A stretch of 14,126 nt of DNA from an uncultured Prevotellaceae bacterium. GTDB lineage: Bacteria; Bacteroidota; Bacteroidia; Bacteroidales; Bacteroidaceae. Each line of letters opens with the position of its first letter. The first letter of the stretch is position 1. The translations under genes and the position numbers were made by a program. A model generated the notes under the pieces. That model was given only the letters and a program-made list of their open reading frames with translations. It was not told the DNA's origin and ran no database searches. Positions 5,674 through 11,950 of this stretch are shown piece after piece. Where the stretch lies: positions 1-14,126 of the forward strand of contig CAMKTM010000040.1 in assembly GCA_946415695.1 (NCBI GenBank), in the 5' to 3' direction.

Positions 5674-7161
5674 TTACTCGTCGAGTTCAATCACATAGCT
5701 GACCTTACGTCCGCTCGGTGTGATTGCCTTTATCCAGAGGGTGCGGTCGGGACTTTGGTTAGCGCTCTTCACGGCTTCCTCCCAATCCTCTACGGTCTGC
5801 ATCTTCTGGTCGTTGACTTGCAGGATGATGGTGCCCTTGCTGGCTCCCGCTGTCTTCATCTTGCCGTTGCGAATGGCATTGATAGTCAAGCCGTAGTTGA
5901 TGCCGAGCGACTTCTGCTCTTCCTCGCTGAGAGGCTTAAGGTTGACGCCCATCTGGTCGAGGTCAACTTCTTCCATCACCTTCGTTGTGCCCTGCATGTT
6001 CCTCAAAGTCACATTCACTTTATGCTCCTTCTTGCCGCGCTTGTAGGTCAGGCTTACCTTGTCGCCGGGACGGTGCTGGGCGATGGCTTCCTGAAGCTCT
6101 GACATCTTGGTGACATGTTTCCCGTCAAGTTCGGTCACAACGTCACCCTTCTCCAGTCCTGCCTCTTCTGCAGCACTGGCATCGGCCACCTGGTTGACAT
6201 AAACACCTTCCACGACGTCCACATCGGGGTCGTTGCCTTTTGCCTTCTCGCTGTCAATCCAATTCGAGACGTCCGTACCTGTCACGCCAAGGATGGCTCT
6301 CTGAACCGTGCCATAAACCTTGAGGTCGGCAACCACCTTATTCATGATGCTCGTTGGAATAGCAAAACCATAACCGCTGTAGCTGCCCGTTTGGCTGTAA
6401 AGCATTGCATTGATGCCCACCAGTTCGCCTTTCTCGTTGACAAGTGCGCCGCCACTGTTGCCGCTGTTGATGGCAGCATCGGTCTGGATGAAGCTCTCGA
6501 TGTTGTTTGCTCCGAGCGAACGTGCCTTGGCACTCACGATGCCGGCAGTCACGGTGCTCGTCAAGTTGAAGGGATTGCCCACAGCCAATACCCATTGCCC
6601 GAGCTTCAGTTCGTCGCTATTGCCAATCTTGATGGCAGGCAGATCCTTCGCGTCAATCTTGATGAGCGCAAGGTCAGTAGTGGCGTCGCAGCCGATGATA
6701 CGACCTTTGAATTCGCGGTTGTCGTTCAGCTTCACCTCAATCTCATCGGCCTCGCCAACCACATGGTTGTTCGTCACGATGTAGCCGTCCGTAGAGATAA
6801 TCACACCGCTGCCGGCGGCATGACGGTCGGGCTGCTTGAACTCGCGCTGCTGAGGCTGACGACCGCCGAAACCGAAGAAGTCGCCAAAGAAGTCGCTGAA
6901 CGGGTCTTGCACCTGCACACGCTGCGTCTTGCCCGTCTGCGTTACCTTTATATATACTACAGAGCCCACCGTGCTCTCTGCTGCCGTAGTCAAATCGACC
7001 AATCCTGCCGTAGCCGCTACGGAAGTCGGCATGGCCTGAGCTGGCTGATCCATGAAAGGCTGATTGTTTGCTACCGTGCTTCTTACCACAGCACCTGTCA
7101 CTGCACTGCTGCCCAAAACCAGAGCAACGGCGCCAATCCAATTCTTAGTTGTCTGTTTCAT
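5674..7161 (-). CDS. htrA: Periplasmic Do/DegP-type serine protease
   Basis: The 495-residue protein has the full HtrA layout. An N-terminal signal/anchor (about 7-27, GAVALVLGSSAVTGAVV) is followed by a linker, then a trypsin-like domain with His133 (TNNHVV), Asp163 (TTDLALIKI) and Ser236 (GNSGGAL). The LA loop region carries the Phe/Gly-rich DPFSDFFGDFFGFGG (86-100). PDZ1 spans about 288-387 and PDZ2 about 400-492, ending VIELDE. It degrades or refolds misfolded envelope proteins. Length and two PDZ domains match DegP/DegQ rather than single-PDZ DegS. It is monocistronic as far as seen: a hairpin follows its stop and the next gene has its own promoter. All catalytic residues are present. 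Confidence 0.97.
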   Translation of the reverse strand: MKQTTKNWIGAVALVLGSSAVTGAVVRSTVANNQPFMDQPAQAMPTSVAATAGLVDLTTAAESTVGSVVYIKVTQTGKTQRVQVQDPFSDFFGDFFGFGGRQPQQREFKQPDRHAAGSGVIISTDGYIVTNNHVVGEADEIEVKLNDNREFKGRIIGCDATTDLALIKIDAKDLPAIKIGNSDELKLGQWVLAVGNPFNLTSTVTAGIVSAKARSLGANNIESFIQTDAAINSGNSGGALVNEKGELVGINAMLYSQTGSYSGYGFAIPTSIMNKVVADLKVYGTVQRAILGVTGTDVSNWIDSEKAKGNDPDVDVVEGVYVNQVADASAAEEAGLEKGDVVTELDGKHVTKMSELQEAIAQHRPGDKVSLTYKRGKKEHKVNVTLRNMQGTTKVMEEVDLDQMGVNLKPLSEEEQKSLGINYGLTINAIRNGKMKTAGASKGTIILQVNDQKMQTVEDWEEAVKSANQSPDRTLWIKAITPSGRKVSYVIELDE

Positions 7162-7214
7162 AGTTATCTTATTTTCTACATTTATTTATTGACTTAATTC
7201 TCATTCTCACGCTG

Positions 7215-7222
7215 CAAAGATA
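7215..7222 (-). promoter_or_regulatory. Probable -7 box (TATCTTTG) for htrA
   Basis: The minus-strand TATCTTTG matches TAnnTTTG, 53 bases upstream of the htrA start. No TTTG is found 19-20 bases further upstream. A weak -33 would fit a stress-regulated promoter, but no operator is visible. Confidence 0.5.
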
Positions 7223-7367
7223 AATACATTTACACTTACATTGTATCTTTCATTTTCAACTTTTCACCCTTTTGGGCTTATTCTTAACGGTTCTTAAACT
7301 GGAGCAAAACGATTTTCACATTTATTGTCTGTCATCGTCTGGCATAGCCGTTGCCGCCGGAGCTCCA

Positions 7368-7447
7368 CTGCCCTTGCTTACATTTCTACAAATAATGTGC
7401 CAAAGGTTTTATTGCTGTACGCAAAGTGTTCTTTGGCGCAAGGGCAG
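7368..7447. other. Nested inverted repeat in the htrA-xre spacer
   Basis: CTGCCCTTGC (7368-7377) is perfectly complementary to GCAAGGGCAG (7438-7447). Inside it GCCAAAG (7399-7405) pairs with CTTTGGC (7431-7437), which directly abuts the outer arm. The RNA would be a two-part stem with one large bulge on the left side (7378-7398). It lies upstream of the htrA promoter and downstream of the xre terminator, in DNA with no convincing ORF. Confidence 0.5.
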
Positions 7448-7510
7448 ACTTTTAGCGGACACCAATAACCAGACCCTCTCGGTTTTGACATAACAGCTTA
7501 AGGGCATTCG

Positions 7511-7576
7511 TTGCATGGTCATGTACTTGCAATTGCATGGTCATGTACTTGCAATTGCTTGTACATGAACAAGCAA
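7511..7576. repeat. Tandem array of three 22-bp palindrome-like units (array B)
   Basis: Units lie at 7511-7532, 7533-7554 and 7555-7576 with no gaps. The first two are identical (TTGCATGGT-CATG-TACTTGCAA); the third is TTGCTTGTA-CATG-AACAAGCAA, close to the units of array A. All six units of both arrays fit TTGC-N5-CATG-N5-GCAA. The array sits 79 bases past the stop of the xre gene, beyond its hairpin terminator, matching the 3'-side position of array A. Confidence 0.93.
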
Positions 7577-7611
7577 TCAACGCGCCATGCGAAGTTGAGT
7601 GGAAAGCAAGA

Positions 7612-7649
7612 GAAAGGGGAGTCAATAAATGTTCTATGACCCCCCTTTC
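7612..7649 (-). terminator. Hairpin terminator of the xre gene
   Basis: GAAAGGGGAGTC (7612-7623) pairs with GACCCCCCTTTC (7638-7649) around a 14-base loop. On minus-strand RNA the only non-Watson-Crick pair is a G-U, giving a 12-bp stem, while on the plus strand it is an A-C mismatch. It starts 6 bases after the stop at 7656 and is followed by UCUUGCUUUCC, a moderate U-rich tail. Confidence 0.65.
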
Positions 7650-7655
7650 GGTTTT

Positions 7656-8111
7656 TCATTCTTTGGCAGAAAAAGTTTCAAAGGTGCCGTCGTCATAAAA
7701 CACCCGGATTTCCACGATGCGGCGCGACGGTTTGTCAAGTTTTTTCGCATCCATGGCAGGATATGGCGTATGATGGGGCGTCTGCTGAGCGCCTGTAAGC
7801 TGATCCATAAAACCAAGCTGTATGGGAATGCCACCAGCTTGAGATGAAGAGGCAGGAACACTTCCTTCGCCAGGCTCTGCCTGTTGGGGTTCTGTGGGTG
7901 GCGTGACGAACATTTCTCCCTTGCCGTCGATCAGCCAACCGATGTTGACCTCCGGAAAACGTTCGTGAATGTTGTTCACTATATTGAGCGTCGGATTTGT
8001 TCTCCCGCTGAAGATACTCGAGAGGGAACCTTCCGATATACATATCTCGGCCGCAAAATTCTTCTGCGACATTCCCATGCTTTTCATAAGAGCACTGATG
8101 CGATCCTTCAT
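7656..8111 (-). CDS. XRE-family helix-turn-helix regulator
   Basis: From the ATG at 8111 the protein has 151 residues. Residues 3-61 are a Cro/CI-type HTH: ISALMKSMGMSQKNFAAEICISEGSLSSIFSGRTNPTLNIV, with the recognition helix around 26-36. NIGWLIDGKGEMF (56-68) is the usual end of the domain in Bacteroidetes regulators. A Pro/Gln/Ser-rich linker (70-125) leads to a short tail, RRIVEIRVFYDDGTFETF (130-147), found on many Bacteroidetes XRE proteins. The frame is open to an ATG at 8189, but the promoter at 8167-8197 lies inside that extension, so 8111 is the real start. Its targets are unknown; palindromes upstream (8238-8247, 8576-8589) are candidates for autoregulation. Confidence 0.88.
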   Translation of the reverse strand: MKDRISALMKSMGMSQKNFAAEICISEGSLSSIFSGRTNPTLNIVNNIHERFPEVNIGWLIDGKGEMFVTPPTEPQQAEPGEGSVPASSSQAGGIPIQLGFMDQLTGAQQTPHHTPYPAMDAKKLDKPSRRIVEIRVFYDDGTFETFSAKE

Positions 8112-8166
8112 AATTTTATGGGCTACGATAGCGTTTGGGTTGCTGTTTAGGTTTCTAAATCGACTG

Positions 8167-8197
8167 CAAAGGTACGAAAAAGGATTCAATTTTCAAA
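8167..8197 (-). promoter_or_regulatory. Promoter of the xre gene
   Basis: On the minus strand TTTG (8194-8197) is followed after 19 bases by TACCTTTG (8167-8174), a full consensus match. The leader to the ATG at 8111 would be about 50 bases. It fixes the start codon, because a start at 8189 would lie upstream of transcription. Confidence 0.78.
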
Positions 8198-8889
8198 ACT
8201 TTATCTTTATAAATTCAAAGCAAAAACGTGTCTTTATGTTTGCAAACGTGCAGTTTACATTCCAAAACTCAAAGAGTGCCCCTGAGATGTCGCTTTATCC
8301 AAAGCACGCTATGTGCCACAAAATCAGATTAAAGCAGTTTTGTTTCATAAAGTTCCACAATCTTTTGGGTTTTAATAGGCAACGAGTGTTGGCGTGCAAA
8401 GATTCAGGAGGAAAATCCCCGAGAAACGACACCAAACGCTTCTTGTGTGCAATTATTCGGTTCCTTTGTTTTAATTATTCTTGATTACAGGCTGGCTTTT
8501 AGCACGATATGGAGAAAAAGAATTTGCGCATAACTTTTCGTTTGATTATGCAAAGATGCTTGTTTTGCTTTTGAATTGTAAATTTACAAACACAAACCAC
8601 CCTTCGTTGTGTATAGAAGTTTTGTAGATTCCGTTTCGCCATTGTTTCTTTTTGTATGGGAAACGGGGAATTTACATTTGCAAATCGAAAGAAGCGGAAA
8701 AGGCCTGAACGGACAGGAAAAACGACGAAAACGAAGCAAAATGAAGATTTAGGCCGTCTTTCGTGCCGAGGGCAGGCGCGGAAAAATCTACGCGATTCTC
8801 AGAAGGTCACTACCCCACATAAAGCGTTTTGTTTCAGTCCGTAATGGGCGAAAAAAGGGGTAAGGAAATGATGGCCGAAAAAATGAAAA
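8198..8889. other. Long spacer without a convincing gene
   Basis: About 690 A+T-rich bases between the xre promoter and the 3' end of holA. Open frames here are short, have poor composition and lack family features. Two exact palindromes are present: GTTTGCAAAC (8238-8247), 41 bases upstream of the xre promoter, and TTGTAAATTTACAA (8576-8589). A plus-strand promoter match lies at 8651-8680. No tRNA, rRNA or repeat array is seen. Confidence 0.6.
8651..8680 (+). promoter_or_regulatory. Possible orphan promoter, plus strand
   Basis: TTTG (8651-8654) and TACATTTG (8673-8680) are separated by 18 bases, close to the Bacteroidetes consensus. It points toward the 3' end of holA with no ORF of note behind it, so it would make either a short non-coding RNA or holA antisense RNA. 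Confidence 0.35.
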
Positions 8890-9909
8890 TCAGTGCAAAA
8901 TGAAGAAGATTAAGTCCTGAAGAAGCTCTTCGTGGGGTGTTCTTACGCCCCCCACTCCCTTACTTTGGGCATCAGTTTTGCGAATTTCACTCAAAATTTG
9001 CATGACCTTTACGCCAGAGTAGTTTTTCCGGGCAGGACTGATGTCCATGCGAACCTTCCATTCGCTCTTGCCGAGCCAGGCTGCTATGCCGGCATCCGTC
9101 TTCTGGGGAGCATAATAAGCAAGCATGACGTCGGAAAAAAATGTAAACAAATTTGTCAGTGTTTTGCCGATGAAGAAGCTGCGTGGATTGCCTTGATAGT
9201 ATTTGACGATTTGGTTGGCGCGGAAGATGTTTCGCTGTGCCAGGGCAGACGTCAGCTCGAAGTCGTTGAAGTCCTTGCTCATGCCGGTCAGTTCTTCCAC
9301 AAGTCCTGTTCCCACCACCCTATTGCCTTTTGGCAGCGCGATGAGCAGTTTGTCCATCTCCGTGGTCAGGCGGCTGAGGTCGGAACCCACGTGTCCGGCC
9401 AGCATTTGAATGGCCTGGGGTTCGATATCGACGCCTTGTTGACGAAAATACTGAGTGATGAATGGCGGAAGTTGGTTGTCGTAGAGCTTCTTGCTCTCGA
9501 AGATGACTCCGGCCTGCTGAATGGCCTTTGCGGCCACTTTGCGTGCATCGAGCTTCCCATGTTTGTGGCAGAAGATGAGCACCGTCGAGGGTGTGAGGTG
9601 CGAGAGGTAGGCCTCGAGGCCCTCAAGCGAACGTATTGCCTGTGCTTCACGCACAAGGACCACGCGCCGCTCGGCCATCATCGGATAGGCATGGGCCAGT
9701 TCTATGACTTTATCTATATCTGTCTCTGCGCCATAGACGATGTCAAGGTTGAAGTCCTTTTCGTCCTCACTTAGCACGGCATCCACTATTGCGTCGCTCA
9801 GTTTGTCGATGTAATAGTCTTCCTCGCCCATCAGATAATAGACGGGGGCAAAGTTTTTTGCCTTGACGTCGCGCAGGATGCTGTCGTATGTGATGCCGCT
9901 TGCTGCCAT
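8890..9909 (-). CDS. holA: DNA polymerase III delta subunit
   Basis: The 339-residue protein matches bacterial HolA, the clamp-loader subunit that opens the beta clamp. Visible features are the N-terminal PVYYLMGEEDYYIDKLSDAI (23-42), the degenerate nucleotide-binding region without a working P-loop, AYPMMAERRVVLVREAQ (74-90), the middle LAGHVGSDLSRLTTEMDKLLI (170-190) typical of domain II, and the C-terminal collar domain beginning FNDFELTSALAQRN (215-228). Length is normal (about 340). The start at 9909 sits in TATATATATGG, right after the octamer tract that separates it from amn. No separate promoter box is visible in front of it, so it is probably transcribed with amn. Confidence 0.95.
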   Translation of the reverse strand: MAASGITYDSILRDVKAKNFAPVYYLMGEEDYYIDKLSDAIVDAVLSEDEKDFNLDIVYGAETDIDKVIELAHAYPMMAERRVVLVREAQAIRSLEGLEAYLSHLTPSTVLIFCHKHGKLDARKVAAKAIQQAGVIFESKKLYDNQLPPFITQYFRQQGVDIEPQAIQMLAGHVGSDLSRLTTEMDKLLIALPKGNRVVGTGLVEELTGMSKDFNDFELTSALAQRNIFRANQIVKYYQGNPRSFFIGKTLTNLFTFFSDVMLAYYAPQKTDAGIAAWLGKSEWKVRMDISPARKNYSGVKVMQILSEIRKTDAQSKGVGGVRTPHEELLQDLIFFILH

Positions 9910-9919
9910 ATATATAAAA

Positions 9920-10063
9920 GGTGAAAAGGTGAAAAATTGAAAAGGTGAAAAGGTGAAAGGGTGAAAAAGTGGAAACTTGAAAAGGGGAAAGGGTGAAGGA
10001 TTGAAAGGGTGAAATGGTTTTTATTTTTTCGCCTTTTCTCCTTTTCTCCTTTTCACCTTTTCT
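9920..10063. repeat. Octamer tract: 12 GGTGAAAA-type units facing four inverted CCTTTTCT-type units
   Basis: From 9920 to 10015 twelve degenerate 8-mers follow one another (consensus GGTGAAAA; variants include ATTGAAAA, AGTGGAAA, GGGGAAAG). After about 16 T-rich bases, 10032-10063 holds four 8-mers of the complementary sense (CCTTTTCT, CCTTTTCA). The plus strand is thus almost pure purine, then pyrimidine. It fills the whole amn-holA gap and ends one base before the amn stop codon. Confidence 0.85.
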
Positions 10064-10064
10064 T

Positions 10065-10841
10065 TTAGTAGTCGAATTTCAGGTGTCGGACGGTTTTCTT
10101 CTCCTGTTTAATCATTTCGAGTGCCTGGATGCCGATGTTCATGTGGTTGACCACATAGCTTACCGTCACTTGTCGGTCGCTTTCGCTGGTCTTCACGCCT
10201 TCGGGCGTCATGGGGTTGTCGCTGACGAGGAGTAGTGCTCCCGTCGGGATGTGATTGGCGAAGCCACAGGTGAAAAGCGTTGCCGTCTCCATATCTACAG
10301 CCATTGCCCTCGTGGACTTCAGGTATTCCTTGAACTTGTCATCGTGTTCCCAGACGCGGCGGTTCGTCGTATAGACGGTGCCAGTCCAGTAGTCGAAGCC
10401 GAGGTCGCGAACCGCACTGCTGACGGCACGCTGGAGCATGAATGCAGGCAGTGCCGGCACTTCGGGCGGGAAGTAGTCGTTGCTCGTACCCTCCCCTCGT
10501 ATGCCGGCAATGGGCAGTACGAGGTCGCCGCGCTGCGTCTTCGACGAGATGCCGCCGCATTTTCCCAGGAAGAGGCAGGCCTTCGGACTGATGGCGCTCA
10601 GCAGGTCCATGATGATGGCGGCGTTGGGGCTTCCCATGCCGAAGTTGATGATGGTGATGCCGTCGGCCGTGGCGCAACGCATGTTCGAGGTGTACTCGGG
10701 TTTCTCTATGCCGAAATTGTCGCAGAAGATGTCCACATAGTTGTTGAAGTTCGTCAGCAGAATGTACGAGCCGAACGCTTCAAGCGGCATTTGTGTGTAT
10801 CTTGGCAACCAATTCTCAACAATTTCTTGTTTTGTCTTCAT
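10065..10841 (-). CDS. amn: AMP nucleosidase, short form
   Basis: The 258-residue protein is a PNP-fold nucleosidase that splits AMP to adenine and ribose 5-phosphate. Seen: NFGMGSPNA (66-74), the phosphate-site loop; FLGKCGGI (91-98); MAVDMETATLF (180-190), carrying the ribose-contacting Met-Glu pair; and VSDNPMTPEG (206-215) with the purine-site Asp208. E. coli Amn is 484 residues with an extra N-terminal regulatory domain; this version consists essentially of the catalytic domain, as is usual for Bacteroidetes. The start MKTKQEIVENWLPRYTQMP fits the family. It is divergent from the HsdR-N gene, with interleaved promoter boxes between, and is probably co-transcribed with holA. Confidence 0.92.
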   Translation of the reverse strand: MKTKQEIVENWLPRYTQMPLEAFGSYILLTNFNNYVDIFCDNFGIEKPEYTSNMRCATADGITIINFGMGSPNAAIIMDLLSAISPKACLFLGKCGGISSKTQRGDLVLPIAGIRGEGTSNDYFPPEVPALPAFMLQRAVSSAVRDLGFDYWTGTVYTTNRRVWEHDDKFKEYLKSTRAMAVDMETATLFTCGFANHIPTGALLLVSDNPMTPEGVKTSESDRQVTVSYVVNHMNIGIQALEMIKQEKKTVRHLKFDY

Positions 10842-10849
10842 CTTTTATG

Positions 10850-10857
10850 TAATTTTG
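10850..10857 (+). promoter_or_regulatory. -7 box TAATTTTG for the HsdR-N gene
   Basis: Exact TAnnTTTG match on the plus strand. CTTG at 10826-10829 is a one-mismatch -33 box at 20-base spacing, located inside the amn coding region. The leader would be about 60 bases and include the heptamer repeat at 10875-10902. Confidence 0.5.
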
Positions 10858-10860
10858 CAG

Positions 10861-10868
10861 CAAAGTTA
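10861..10868 (-). promoter_or_regulatory. -7 box TAACTTTG for amn-holA
   Basis: Exact TAnnTTTG match on the minus strand, 20 bases before the amn ATG. The -33 position is occupied by heptamer repeats, as at the carboxyltransferase promoter. It is separated by only three bases (CAG) from the plus-strand box at 10850-10857. Confidence 0.6.
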
Positions 10869-10874
10869 CGAAAA

Positions 10875-10902
10875 AATGAAGAATGAAGAATGAAGAATGA
10901 AG
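10875..10902. repeat. Four exact 7-mers (AATGAAG)
   Basis: AATGAAG occurs four times without interruption, directly upstream of the amn -7 box and within the leader of the HsdR-N gene. It is the least degenerate of the heptamer tracts, so it may have expanded recently. Confidence 0.85.
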
Positions 10903-10926
10903 AATTATTTTTCAATTTGAGGCATA

Positions 10927-11385
10927 ATGGACACTCTTAACCTTCCGCAGGCAGCGCTTAAAATCATCTCAAAGGACGGAAAGCAGCAAGTTTTCGACAT
11001 TTTGAGGCGGAAATATGTGGCATTGACGCCCGAGGAGTGGGTTCGCCAGCACTTCGTCCACTACCTGATTTCCGCAAGAGGCTTTCCGGCCGAGTGCATC
11101 GGCAACGAAGTGTCCATCACGCTGAACGGCACACGGAAGCGATGCGACACGGTCGTCTATGGCCGAAACGCCGAGCCGATAATGATTGTGGAATACAAGT
11201 CGCCACAAGTGGAAATCACCCAGCAGGTGTTCGACCAGATAAGCCGATACAACATACGGTTGAAGGTGAAGTGGATCATTGTTAGCAACGGGCTGCAACA
11301 CTACTGCTGCCGCATCGACTACGAAAGCGGCACCAGCCGGTTCCTCAAGGACATCCCCTCATACAGCGACATCCTGGAGGCATAG
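10927..11385 (+). CDS. Orphan HsdR N-terminal-type (HSDR_N_2) PD-(D/E)xK protein
   Basis: The 152-residue protein is only the nuclease-fold domain found at the N-terminus of type I restriction HsdR subunits. Seen: TPEEWVRQHFVHYLI (34-48), the substrate-side helix; then KRCDTVVY (71-78) with Asp74; IMIVEYKSP (85-93) with Glu89 and Lys91, completing D-x14-E-x-K; and QISRY (104-108), the QxxxY motif of RecB-like nucleases. There is no helicase domain, and no type I hsdM or hsdS nearby. In Bacteroidales this small protein is commonly found beside holA, which argues for a housekeeping DNA-repair or replication role rather than restriction. The active-site residues look intact, so a metal-dependent nuclease is plausible but not proven. 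Confidence 0.85.
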   Translation: MDTLNLPQAALKIISKDGKQQVFDILRRKYVALTPEEWVRQHFVHYLISARGFPAECIGNEVSITLNGTRKRCDTVVYGRNAEPIMIVEYKSPQVEITQQVFDQISRYNIRLKVKWIIVSNGLQHYCCRIDYESGTSRFLKDIPSYSDILEA

Positions 11386-11468
11386 ACGCATTTCCTCACC
11401 CCGGGGAATGAACATGAACATCTAAAGACACGAAAGGGACGAATAAAACATATTATTGGTGTTCAGGG

Positions 11469-11493
11469 AAATTCGGCCTGTCAGGCCGAATTT
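11469..11493. terminator. Perfect 10-bp hairpin 3' of the HsdR-N gene
   Basis: AAATTCGGCC (11469-11478), loop TGTCA, GGCCGAATTT (11484-11493). It lies 84 bases past the stop. The U-tract is short (TTTA), so termination is possible but the hairpin may have another role. Confidence 0.4.
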
Positions 11494-11513
11494 ACCGGGC
11501 AGCATTATAAAAA

Positions 11514-11557
11514 AACGAGGCACGCTCTTATTGCCAACGAGGCACGCTCTTATTGAA
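11514..11557. repeat. Two tandem 22-bp direct repeats
   Basis: AACGAGGCACGCTCTTATTG occurs at 11514-11533 and 11536-11555, each followed by two bases (CC, AA), giving a 22-bp period. The units are not palindromic and do not match the TTGC-CATG-GCAA skeleton of the other 22-bp arrays. A partial third copy may follow (AAGGCCACGCCATTG). Confidence 0.75.
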
Positions 11558-11593
11558 ATAAGGCCACGCCATTGTTGTTTTTTACGTTCAATG

Positions 11594-11625
11594 TTTCGTC
11601 TTTTCAACTTTTCTTTGTAAATTTG
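11594..11625 (+). promoter_or_regulatory. Probable promoter of the methyltransferase leader
   Basis: TAAATTTG (11618-11625) is an exact -7 box; TTTC (11594-11597) is a one-mismatch -33 box at 20-base spacing. It implies a leader of about 350 bases before the ATG at 11985, holding the hairpins described below. Confidence 0.5.
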
Positions 11626-11646
11626 CAGAGCGTTCGCGCATTAAAA

Positions 11647-11682
11647 GCCCGCCTTGGCGATTATACGCATCCAAGGTTGGGC
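11647..11682. other. First leader hairpin
   Basis: GCCC-G-CCTTGG (11647-11657) pairs with CCAAGG-TT-GGGC (11671-11682) around a 13-base loop. On the plus strand it is followed by AAAAAA, so it is not a terminator for the methyltransferase. On the minus strand it is followed by TTTTAA and could stop antisense transcription. Confidence 0.45.
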
Positions 11683-11744
11683 AAAAAACAGCCTCAGCGG
11701 AGGTGTACTCGATCTTATTGGCAAATAACATAGCGTTGACTATT

Positions 11745-11872
11745 ATTCAAAGTGTTCCGAAACTTGCAGGTAGAAAGAACATAGAAAGATAATAATGGAC
11801 GCGCTCACTGTCTTAGTGGGCGTTTTCCTGTTTCTTTCTATAGGTTTCCTGCAAGTACCTGGAACACTGAAT
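11745..11872. other. Long imperfect inverted repeat in the methyltransferase leader
   Basis: From outside inward the paired arms are ATTCA/TGAAT, GTGTTCC/GGAACAC (11752-11758 with 11861-11867), ACTTGCAGG/CCTGCAAGT (11762-11770 with 11848-11856), TAGAAAG/CTTTCTA (11771-11777 with 11834-11840) and an apical hairpin CGCTCACT-GTCTT-AGTGGGCG (11802-11822). It could be a structured RNA of about 128 bases or a MITE-like element with inverted ends. No known RNA family was recognised. Confidence 0.65.
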
Positions 11873-11919
11873 GGGGATTCGTCCACTTTTTGTGTCCGTA
11901 CAAGGTACTTGCAGGAAAC
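11844..11919. other. Perfect 17-bp inverted repeat that competes with the long hairpin
   Basis: GTTTCCTGCAAGTACCT (11844-11860) is fully complementary to AGGTACTTGCAGGAAAC (11903-11919), with 42 bases between. The left arm is the same DNA that forms the right arm of the 11745-11872 hairpin, so only one of the two can form. It is followed by ATTTGTTTTG, partly U-rich, 65 bases before the methyltransferase start. Confidence 0.7.
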
Positions 11920-11950
11920 ATTTGTTTTGATGGCTCGACGCATTATAACG

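Noticed and set aside
6115..7197. 360-codon open frame on the plus strand
   Set aside because: Antisense to the htrA protease, whose triad and PDZ domains are intact. Long antisense frames are expected in G+C-rich coding DNA.
7272..7493. 73-codon plus-strand frame in the htrA-xre spacer
   Set aside because: No promoter in front, no motif, and it runs through the nested hairpin 7368-7447, which better explains the sequence.
8112..8189. Longer N-terminus for the XRE regulator
   Set aside because: The extension contains the promoter at 8167-8197, and the HTH domain already begins right after the ATG at 8111.
8656..8844. 62-codon plus-strand frame (MGNGEFTFANRKKRKRPERT...)
   Set aside because: Its ATG lies upstream of the start expected from the only nearby promoter, it is a Lys/Arg-rich low-complexity string, and it has no family features.
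8932..9774. 280-codon open frame on the plus strand
   Set aside because: Antisense to holA; no motif, and holA is certain.
11422..11607. 61-codon minus-strand frame
   Set aside because: Its middle is the perfect hairpin 11469-11493 and part is the 22-bp direct repeat; composition does not look coding.
11844..11919. Invertible promoter (phase-variable switch) for the methyltransferase
   Set aside because: The perfect 17-bp inverted repeats enclose only 42 bases with no TAnnTTTG box in either orientation, and no invertase gene is in view.
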